A DNA stretch of 64,000 nucleotides from Pomphorhynchus laevis (Eukaryota; Acanthocephala; Palaeacanthocephala; Echinorhynchida; Pomphorhynchidae), in NCBI GenBank assembly GCA_012934845.2, contig WNNJ02003119.1:1-64000 (forward strand). Direction: 5' to 3'. The position numbers and the translations under genes are program-made. Below, piece after piece: positions 44,301 through 56,300 of this stretch. Under the pieces are notes generated by a model, which ran no database searches, was not told the origin of the DNA, and saw only the letters and a program-made list of their open reading frames with translations. Positions within the stretch are counted from its first letter, which is position 1. Each line of letters starts with the position of its first letter.

Positions 44301-47300
44301 CATCACTGCTGATGAAGTTGATCCATGCTGAAAAATAGTATACAATATTGCTATCAGGAGAAAGAAAAGTGATCACGCAATGATGACAACATACAAAGCA
44401 GATAAAATAATTTTTAAAAAAGCTTAGACAAAGGCGAAACAGTCATTATTAAAAAGAATAAACGTTGTTATTTTTGCTTTATTCAGCCAGTTCGAATCAT
44501 TAAAAATAATTCCGCGCAGCGCTTATAAAATAATCAGATGATATACATAAAGATAAAATAGCAGAACAAAACAATTTTGCAAAAAAGTATCGAATTTATA
44601 TTTTTGTGAAGTCTAAAAATGAAATTTAAAAGCTAGATTTAAAAAAAACAAATCGTTTTACAAGTTGTAATGCTCGAATAACGGTATCTAACCTATTGCA
44701 TGGATTATAAAAAGCAAACTCCAAACCGCTTAATGACCATGCAAAGGCATGAATATTTGAATAATAGACATACGTTCGTCATAAATCACTGATATGTAGA
44801 TGAGATGATGAACGCGTGCATACAGAAAAATAATAACTCTTACTGTAATTAAGAATAGTATACATGCGAAGATACAAATCAGATCAGCGAACTGAGTCTA
44901 CGTATGTTACAGGTATATATAAAAATAAAGATAATTAATAAATAATTATATAAGATTTTACAGAATTTATATTAATATCAAATTAAAATTTAAAATTGAA
45001 CTTGAAAATAAAAATCAATTTTTACGAATTGACTAATAAATAACAAGCGATGTACCAGAATAAGGATTAAAGGTCATCAAGAGGAACTTCTATGCTATCA
45101 GGATTCGGCCCCTAACTCCTCTACCAAACATAGCAGCGGTAAGTTAAAATTTAAAATAAAAGTTAATTTTTATAAATTGACTAATAAATAACATAATATG
45201 CATCAGCATAAGAAATAGAGATAATACTTAGAATAATGATTATCAGAATAAGGAAAAATAACAAACAAAATGAAATATAACGCATTAAAATGAAACTTTA
45301 CGTAGTAGTATACAATGATATTTATTGACTTCGATATTATAAAGGTAAAAGTAAATCAAAACTTAGCGAATGAAAAACTCATGAATATTTTATTAAGGAT
45401 GAATTTAAACTATTATGTAGAATATCTTTATGGACGAATATCAGGTTTATGTAAGAAAGTTAGAATTAATTTAATTTTGAAAGATTAAAATTTAATTTAA
45501 TTAATTTGTTTAACTTATTTTTATTAAATTAGAATAAACTCCTGCAATCATATCCAGGAAAATACAAAAAGGTTTTCAAACATAATGGCAACAAGTTTTG
45601 ATTATATTTGAAAAACTGTTTACAATTTACTGAATATGATGGAAAGATTTCTCAAAATATTGTGACCTTTCTGGAATAAAGCGTTTTAACTCACTTCTTT
45701 TTTTTCTAAATTTGTAAAATTTAAATAATTTTTAAATAAAGCATTATTATATAAAAGCATATAATAATATATTGTATTATTGATACGACATAATACGTAT
45801 ATAAAATCAAATTCACAAATCGTTTTGTTGTCTCAGGCTCGTGTGGTGCCGAGTCGTAGCCGCGAAATTCGCATTGGCCGGGATGGTCCATGCATTCCCT
45901 TATGGAAGCAGTGTTTCCTCGCGGAATTGCGGCGCTTATCCTTTGCATAAAAAAGACGGTGCACGTGCATCACCGGAAACCCTCGCAAGACGGCTCCCGA
46001 GTTCTCGCAGAAAATCAAGATAATCAGGACCCATGGTCCCCATGGTCTCTATTACCATTGGTGTGAACGGATGTTGGCGAGAGGCCAGGTCGACGTATTT
46101 TCGATATTTATGGGTTTCGGCATCCTTTACGACACAGCCCTGTATACCGCCGAGTGTTCGCTACTCAGCACCATAATGTTTGGGCACGTAAAGTCCCACG
46201 CTAGATACAACCCTATTTTCCAATCGACGAGGGTTCCGCCCACTGGGCGTTTGCTATCTAAACTGGATAGACCCCAAGGCTCAAGACGCGATAATACATC
46301 AGCAGCCATCAGTGCTCTTCGAATGAAACCGTTGACATCTACGTGACGAGCCTGCCGGTCGAAAGAGTAGCGGTAGTCTAGGCTATGAGAAGCAGAGCTA
46401 TCGCAGATGCCGCCGCACCTGCACTTAAACGGTCGACAGACTAGTATCAAAGCAACCACCGTGGTAATTGAGTAATTGTCCTACCTCGTTCACATCGCGG
46501 ATATCGGAAGGGCCAGTAAAAAGTCGCCGGAGTGCTTGGCAGCAACATCCAGCAACCGAGCACTTGACTTCGCGGTTGATGCCCCCTCTAACAAAGACCA
46601 GAAACATTTCGTATATACTGGCCTGTACCACCGTCTTTGAGAATTTAATTCCAGTGCAGGATCAAACCCGTATAATGAAGACTATCCGACACAACCACTA
46701 GTAGTGATTGACATAAATACCACAATCGATGTTCAGTTCCATACCAAGAATCCTTTTGACCAAATCATTCGAGACTGCTGAGTATGCGCGGTAGGCTGGA
46801 ATGGCGACGTCCTTGACTTCAGTAAAACCGACGCCACCGAGGTCGACTGGGAGTGAAGCCTGGTGCCAAGCTTCATCACTTAAAACAAGATTCGGTATCT
46901 TCGACAGAAGATCCTACAGCTCAATTTCGAAAGATGCGACAATGAGGCTACGAAAACACGGAGAAGTGCGAAGTAAGTATTGTAATTTGGCCAAAGTTAC
47001 TGATCGAGTAAGTAAAAATATTGCATCGTGATTCCCCAGCCCACCCACTCGAATACCGGCAAGCTTCAACTGCACCAACGCATTTTCTAGAGCGGAATCC
47101 TAAGACTCGTCAGAACCGATAGGTGCACCCAGTAGTTCTGCATAACAGGCTGTAATCACTATGGCTGATAGTATGGCAGCCCGAATCTTCTCAACAGCAC
47201 GCCAGTCGTTACCGATTATTTCACACTTGGATATATTAAGAGATATACCCATTGCAGTTCCCATCTTCTCGATCATCTCAATATCCCGCATCACCGAGTC

Positions 47301-50300
47301 CACAGTACCACCGATTGAGCAATTGTCTAAATCCCACATGTTCAAAATAGATAAATCAAATCAGCTAACTGAGTCTACGTATTTAATATAATTATAAACT
47401 AAACAAAACATAATAATGCTAAATCAAAATTTAATAATTAAATAATAAAATTAATAATTGTTTTTAGATTTTCTATAATTTAAATCAAGTTAAAAAAATG
47501 AAATATAAAATAAACGTCATTTTTATGAATTGACTAATAAATAACAGACGTTGTATCAGAATAAGAATTAGAGGTCATCAGGAGGAACTAATATGCTATC
47601 AGGTTTCGGCCCCTAACTCCTCTACTCAACATAGCAGCGAGGCCAAATACATGCTAATGATGTATTTCCTCTTAAATAACTATCTAGTATCTTATTCTAA
47701 TACAAAGTATATTATTTATTATCCATCCATAAAAATTTGCCACTTAAGAGTTTAAATTTATTCTTTATATTATTGTGTTGATTTATATATTTTACTATTT
47801 TCTGTTTGATGTTATTTTTATAGTAACCTAGTTTAAAATATGTATCTATTAAATTATTTAAATGATTTTGAAGAAAGCCAATATCATTACATATTGTTGC
47901 GATTCTTAAAATTTCATTATTTAATGTATTATATTTTATATTATATGGTATGCATGAATGCTCATGCAAAAATATGTTTCTTGTAAATTTAAATATGTCA
48001 TCTTTACGATATAAATTAATAGTAGCTTTAGTTAATGTTAATCTAATGTTCATATCTAAATATATACACCTTCTTCATCATTCATATTGGTTTTGTTAAG
48101 AATAAGGCTTTCTGGATAAATGTGCTCACTAATTGAATAAAAATTATTAGAATTAAATACACATATATCATCAATGTATCGAAACATATATTTCATATAT
48201 TTATATAATTTAGATTTAGTTTTTACACAGTTATGAACAAATTCATATTCTATAAAGCTTAAAAACAAGTCAGCTATAATTGGGCTACTATTACCACCCA
48301 TTGGAACACCTTTTACTTGTCTAAATATAGATGTCCCTACTTTTAAATAATTTTGATTTATCAAAATATTTAAGGATTCTATTAATTCAATTTTATCCAT
48401 ATATTTAATATTTATTTGATGGTTTAATTTTTGTTAGATAGGCGTTATAATTATTATAACATATATATGTATATCTTTTTCCGAATATAAGGTTAATTAA
48501 TTTTACTAACGCTTCTTTAATATCTACTAAATCTAGATTTGTATAAAGCGTACTAAAATCGTATGTATTTATATTTTGAAAATTTATTCCTTTTGTCTGT
48601 TCTAAAAATTCTTTTAGAACATTAATACTGAAATAGTGTTTTATACCAGTATTAATTTCGATTACCTTGCAATATTTTTTATAGTGTGCTTTAATTACTT
48701 TAAGTATTTTATTCATATAGACAGAAAGTGGTTTTAATGTACATTTAAACGCACTACATATGAACCTAGGTTTTATTGGATTTTTATGTAATTTTGAATT
48801 CCAATATAATATAGGTATAGTTTTATTATCTAATTCAACCTTTTAACAACGAATAGTCATTGGATTCACAGTCAAGCTTAATAAGAGTAAACCCAGCAGA
48901 TATTCTTGCTGCACGCCCTCAAACGAATCTGCAAAGTCGTCTCCGAAGAAAATAAGGATCGGATGGCCTCAGTATGCGTAAACGAACTGGAACAATGCAG
49001 GGATTTTCTCGCAAACGTTTTAAATAATTAAATTATTAAATCAAATAATTATATTTAAATTATTTAAAATTTTCTCTTTCAAAATATTTAAAAGAGAAAA
49101 ACTGACTTTAATAACTTTCGACAGTAAAAAATATAAGCATATTCAAAAACTAAATACCCTTTAGACGATGCACCAATGCCGAGACGATCAAATTTCTCCG
49201 TTAATGCTTCGTTCGATCCAGTGGCTTCTTCGTCGTATGCAATTGTATCAATTGCCTTGATTGAAATTTTGTTTTTATCGTCGCTATACAACATAAGTAG
49301 CAATTGCACTATGTGAAAGCTTAAAATTTAATTATAAGAGCATTTTAGAAAAGTTTGTATGTTCAGTAAAATTTAACACTCGCATTAGTGACAGTGACTT
49401 ATACACCTTTTCATTAATTTGAGTGTCAAAGAAAAATTAAAATCTATAAATACCATTATACGAATCCTTATAATAAATAAAATATATGTGAAAAGAAAAA
49501 CGCATAAATTATAAAATTTAAGATACAGAAGTAGCAAAATGTAAATTTAAAAAAATATATGTAGAAAAATACAAATGTAAATTTTAGCAGGCACATCAAT
49601 AATAAAAATTGGCTGTCAAATTTAATAAAATTAAATTATTTAACACGAAAATTAATTAATAAAATTAATTAATTAATTTTAGAATAAATAGACTACTATT
49701 TAACAAAATATCCATTGAAAATATTTAAGCTATCTGTTTTCTTAAATTTAGCAAATTTTAATTTATAAGAACCAAGGAAAATCTAATAGGAAAAAGATTA
49801 TTCAATATTATAATAACAACTGGCATCATCAGGATAATTTTTACAGCTTTCTAAGCTGTAAAAATATAGGAGTCGAATACAAATAAATTGTAACAATATT
49901 CGTTCTAATATAGATTTTTACAACTCTTCAACTTATTCCACAGATTTATTTATTAAATTTATTTCAATTAAGATTTGCACGTTGTTTGCTAATAATAATA
50001 TGAACGCTTCATTCTACATTGAATTTTGCGAATTTGTAGAGCATTTTACCCATGTCTAGGTCAGTACAAACACGATTCGATTATTGTAATTTACAGGAAC
50101 CATGGAACCTCGAACAAGAAAAAGATTATTCAATATTTCAATGGCAACTTCCATCATCAGGAAATAACAATTTAATAAATAATTTGTTATTCTAATGTAC
50201 AAGGCTGTAAAAACTTTTGATGATGGCATTTGCTGCATTCATAAAGCTTGCATACGCACATTTTATATTAATGTAGTTGCATGATCGTTCTTGCCATTTA

Positions 50301-53300
50301 CATAAAAAGAAAACATTGGCGTCATAATAAGAGCTGAATAAAAAACGAAATGTCCCAAATAATAAATCACGTATTGAGCACGAATACTGTTGCTTACCTG
50401 TAATGTATATTTCCAAGGCATTGACTATTCATTGCAAAGCCATACTTTTGATCGGGGAGAATATCCTCGGCGGGTACTTTTACTTCTGATGTATCATCTA
50501 CACTCTCAAGTGGTTCAGTGATTTTTGGTTGGACACGAACGGCTCCCAGACCTTTCTAAAAGCAGAACAATTTACTTAATTAAATCAACAGGGTCTTAAA
50601 ACACAATAAAAGTAAACTACAAAAGATTATAAAAGTTGCTAACATGAAATTTTCTGACGTCAATTAATACAGCTGAGCTGTAACAATTAGAGCATTAAAG
50701 GTATAATAAATACTAAACCCATAATCTTTTTCCATTTCAAATATATATTATTACAGGAACGAAGAAGAAAATATCCTTTATTTGATAAAAAAAATTCTAT
50801 ATTTCAATAGCTCCTTCTATCCTCATCAGGATTACAATAAAATGTTTCACAATTTTTCTCTTTTCCCGGTGTTTGCAACATTTATACAAAAATACAAGCA
50901 TTAATGTGCCCCGCATTTCTACTTAAAAAGGAAAAGAAAATACCGAGAAACAAAACAATCATACCCTAAAATGCTGTTGCTCAGCATTTTATTAGTTTAA
51001 ATCATTCCGTTGATTTTGAAAATGCATATATTTTATCATTTGAAAGTAACTTGTTATCTCGCATTATTCAAGAAGCGTATTTTATTTAAAAAGAACCTAA
51101 TTTAATGCTTAAAAATAAATACGATTATAACCTTAAATTAAATTATAATTAATTATTCCAATATTACATTATTTTAATTTTTTCAATTCGTTTGTTTTTT
51201 TAATGTATTATTATTTTGTTTTGGTTTAGATAAAATTATAATTTATTACTTTAATTTTACATTATTTTTATTATTAAATTCGTATTTTTTTGTCACTTAT
51301 TTTATGATTTTAATTTTAATTGGTTTTATGATTCTGTTTTTCTTTTCTTTCTTTTTGTTTTTTTTATGTAAAATTTTAGTGGATGATTGTTTTGTTTATC
51401 GGTATTTTCTTTTTCTTTTAAGTAGAAATGCGGGGCACATCAATGCTTGTATCTTTGTATAAATGTTGGAAACACCGGGAAAAAAGAAAAATTGTGAAAC
51501 ATTTTATTGTAATCCTGATGATGACAGCAGGAGCTATCGAAATATAGAATTTTTTATCAAATAAAGGATAATTTCTGCTTCTTCGTTCCTGTAATAACTA
51601 TACATTAAAGGGATACATTGTAAACTTCCATATCGACAACTGCTTGAAAGTAATCGTCTGTAGTCGGTTGTTTCTAGGCAGCCTGATAAACCTAGAATCT
51701 TTGTGAAGTTCATTTTATAATTAAAGCTAGCAAGTTAAAGTTATCTGATGAACTGCGTGTCTAAAAATCCAAAAAGAATGTTATATACTCAACAGATCTC
51801 CCAGAGGCGATCATGGCAACTCCGGATGACGTTATCGCGGCGATACGCTCTTTTCCTAAGGGAACAGCGGAGGTTTTGACGGACTTCGCCTATATCACCT
51901 TCAAGACCTAGTCGGCAGAGGAGACAATTGGAGAGGCACAGGACTGATGAAACAGTTGACAAATTTCATCAATATCGTCCTCAAAAAAAATTTACCAAAA
52001 ACAGTTCAGCCGTATTTCTTTGACGCCACTCTACTGAGTTTCAACTGGAGGGCTTCGTCCCATCGCAACTGGCAATATACTCCGTCGATTGGTGGTAAAG
52101 ACTGACTCGTAACTGATTCGCAATGAAGCTTCCACATTGCTGAAGTCTTATAAGATCGGGGTAGGAGTAAAATCAGGTTGTGAAGCGGCAGTGCACGCTA
52201 CACGCTTGTTCCTCTCTGAGATATGACGTGCGGGAAGTCTGTTAATGACAGATTTTACTAATGCCTTCAACAATGTTAGTCATACAACTGTGCTGACAAA
52301 AACGACAAAGCACTTTCCCGCGTTATCTCGCTTCGTTCATTGTTGCTACTCCGGCGTAAGTCTCCTAAAATACGGCGATAATACGATCGAATGACGAGGA
52401 GTTCAACAAGGCAATCCTCTCAGCCCTCTATTATTCTGCCTAGTCATCAATCCACTGCTCAAAAGACTCACTTCCAGTTTTAATGTGTGGTATCTCGACG
52501 ACGGCGTTATCGGAGTCCGCACGGAAGACATTTGCCACGATATTAAACTACTAACCCAACTCGGCCTAGCAGCTTGGCTGGACTCAACACACACCTTGTA
52601 TTTTCCCTGCTCCAGAATTTTCTCAGCACCCCAAAACTGATGTGCACACTAAGATCCACGTCGTGCTACCAAAGCAGTGTTCTCCAAGATTATGATGCTG
52701 CTCTGAGGGACCAACTTGAGAAAGTAATAAACGTGAAATTATCATCATCTAGCTGGCAACAAGCCGCCTTGCCGATAACTCACGGGGGTCTAGGCATTTA
52801 AAGCGTAACACTCATTGCAATACCAGCTTACTTATCGTATTACTTGACATCGGTATCGGTCGTCCTTGATCTTCTCCCTACAAAACTTCAAGACTCATTT
52901 CTGTTCGGAACGAAAGATTTTCACGAGAACCTTGACCATTAGCACTTAATTAGTAAAGGCAGAGCTCTGGCTTTTGGCGAGAACAACCAAATAATTGGTT
53001 CTATCTAATAAATGTCACAGACGCCGAGCATTTGCCTGCTTTGGGAACCACGCAAAAAGAATGGAACACCCCTCTATTCAAAGTGAGTGCGATCGAGCTT
53101 GCGGTAATTGCTACCGATGCAATTACTACAGCCCGCCTAATCAGCGTAAAGGCACCCGCTGCTGGAGCATTTATAGAGGCAGTTTCAATGTTCAAGACTG
53201 AAACTTTGCTGACAGACGAAGTCTTAAGAGTGTTAATCGCCTTACAATTAGGAGCGCCAATATGCCAACCCCACACGTGCCGTCGCGGTGCAGTCTTGAC

Positions 53301-56300
53301 AGACTAGGAACGCATGGCTTGAGTTGTTCACGTTCTGCCGGCCGTTTTGCCCGTCATTCAATGCTGAACAGCATAGTTCAAGATGCGCTAAGAAAAGCTC
53401 ACGTACCGAGTCGCCTTGAACATCCAGGTTTAACTCGTACCGACGAAAAACGACCGGATGGCGGCACGGTGACCCCGTGGGAACGTCGGTGTTTTGCATG
53501 CTGGCCGTGACATGTGTAAATCCACTGTCTCCAAGTCATTTATCTACGGCGTTGTCAGGATCAGGTGCCGTAGCCACAGAAGTTGTGGAAAGAAGAAAAA
53601 GTACGAGGATATCACATCCAGTGTCATGGATTTCATACCGAAAGGCATTTAAACTCTCGGCGTTCTGAGTATAGGAGATACCGTTTTTTTTGACGAGCTA
53701 CATCTCCGCCGTCACTGCGACGAGTCTCGCGCAAAGACGTTTTTACTCCAGAATATCAGCCTGGCCGTGCAAACCGGCAACGCAGTTTCTTTGCTGGGAC
53801 GACGGACAGGGACACTGATAACATTTAACTAATAAATTTTTTCTACGAATTACCAAATAATAGTAAAATTAAAAAAAGAATGTTTTGAAATGAAAATATA
53901 TATTAAAAATTGTTCAAATTGGGCAAATTTTACAGCAATTATCATCAGGAAATTTAAATGATAGATTATTTTTACAGTAATTTTATAACAATAGATACAA
54001 CGACCGGAAGCCGAGAAATTGAATTAATAAACACATTTTATTTCCTAGTGATATATTTAGACAGCTTTAGATAGGTTTTCAACACCTATAAAAATCAATC
54101 CTATGTTAGCTAACAACTGTTCCATTCGATAAAGATAAATGTCATGTAATAATGAAAAGAAGATACATTCTATACGAATAAATCTTACAACAAATGTCAT
54201 CTATATTATACACAAATATAGAGAGAGTAAAAAGCGATTGTTTGTAGAACCAATAAGCAGTGCTCGATTACAATAATAACTAAGATATGTGTAGAATTGG
54301 ACCGAGTTAGCAACTGTACGTCGTCTAAAAATCAAAAATATGAAGATTTGACAAAAATATTAAGTAAAACGATCCCTGTTTAAGAAAACGTTAATGTAAA
54401 TCAAAGTGCATTAAAGATTAATAAAGATTACCTTAGTTTTCAGTTTCTTATTAGACTTTGAAACATTGAGAGTTTGCTTTTGATTAGCAATTAACCTTGG
54501 CGAATCTGAAATGACTAAGAAATATAATGCTTGGATAATAATATTTAAAAATAGGACGTGTACTACCTGATGAATCAAGTGCATCGGGCGAGGGTAGTTC
54601 ATCTAAAAAAATTTGTTCAGTGCCAAGCTTACGATTAACGAGCTCGGTAAGATTTGCCAGCTTTGTGGCGTAGATAGTCGCGATACGATTGTCATAACGT
54701 CTCCGTTGCAACGAGGCAGATGAGCTTGGAGAAAAACTCTTGAACTCATTCAATGTAGCAGTTTTATTTGCAATTTCATTAATCAATCCTTCACTATCTG
54801 GCATATGGGTTTCAAAATAGGCTCTTAGTTTGTCATTCCCACCGAGTTGCATTGATCGTAGATACAACCACGTCCAATTGGCATCCAGTACAGCGGAACG
54901 TACGACACTGATGTGTACACCGAGAGCTCGATGGGCGGCGGAACAGTCTAAGCAAATGAATATTCCAAACGTGATAGAAGTCCATGTTGGATTTGCAGAT
55001 CCACAGTCGAAACATGTCTGATTTTCAAACAGAAACAAAGAATGATGAAAAAGTTTAAATGATGAACCTATAACAAGATTATTGATTATATATATTCAAA
55101 GACAAACAAATCAGTGTTTATCAATGGCTAATGAAACGTTTAACTCATTTGACCTCATTTAATATTAATAAAACAAATACAATATCTATTTATATTGTTA
55201 CATCAATTGAAATTTCAAATAAATAAAAAATTTTCTTCGTGGTTTCCAATATCATATGTTGTGAAAGAATGCTTAGTAAACATTTTTTGTTAATATTTGC
55301 AAAAGACTAAATATTTAACGCTTGTTTCAATCATCTTATTTTTCAATCGTTCAAAATTACATTCAACAACTTTAAGCGATTTTAGAGTCATAAGCAAAAA
55401 TTTAGATTTGTATTCATGACGATCGATACAATTTCAATCAAAAGGTCAATATCGCTGAATACCGATAATGAAAATTATTAAACATTTTAATAATTTTCAC
55501 AAAGAAATAATTATCAGCCTCATCGATAAAATGTTTATTCGAAACAAATCGGAATTTTCGTTAGCTGATCTTAATATCATCATAAAGAAAAATTTCTTCA
55601 TTTATCTTAATCATGTTGAATTTTAAAAATTAAATTACTTGTAAAATCGTTCAATCAAATTCACGTTTGTATATCAATGGCAATATATGATTAAAGAATG
55701 AACATATATCAATGGTATAATGTGATTGCTCATAGTCACCTTTAGAGTATCTTCGAATTGATAGCAATTGATGGTAATCAACGTTTTTTCTACAGAAAAA
55801 TTGTCTATCTAGAGATATCCACACGTTCTGCCGTTGTGATTAATATTTACTATGTAATATACCATAACAGTGTACTCACTGGAAATCTGTGTTCAGGGTA
55901 TGATTATATTATTGACAGGTTGCGTTTCTTATGCCAGTAGTAATTCATAATTACATAATTTCTTATGTTGTAAAATTCATTGGATTTGCTCTATTTTAGC
56001 GACATGTGGTACCTTGGCCACAGTAACAAAGAGAATACAGTACCAGAATATAATACAGTGTATCAGTGTACCACAGTACCTGAATACAAAACAGTACCGG
56101 GCCGTAGTACCAGAATCTCGACAATATATTAATGATAGATAAAGTGTCTACTCGACATGTGTGTGGGTAATCAAATGTCTAGCTAATAATCTAAATCAAA
56201 AGGGACCAGCTAAATGTAATTATTAATTATTAAATAAAATATATTCTGTAAACTAAGATAGAGTGATGGAATATGATCAATCATCATTTTATAGATAATT

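Noticed and set aside
43805-44376. Minus-strand frames with a splice-like acceptor (ttttcag) as an extra ArfGAP exon
   Set aside because: Joining them to exon 5 gives an immediate stop. Exon 5 joins directly to exon 6 in phase with clear ARFGAP2 similarity across the junction.
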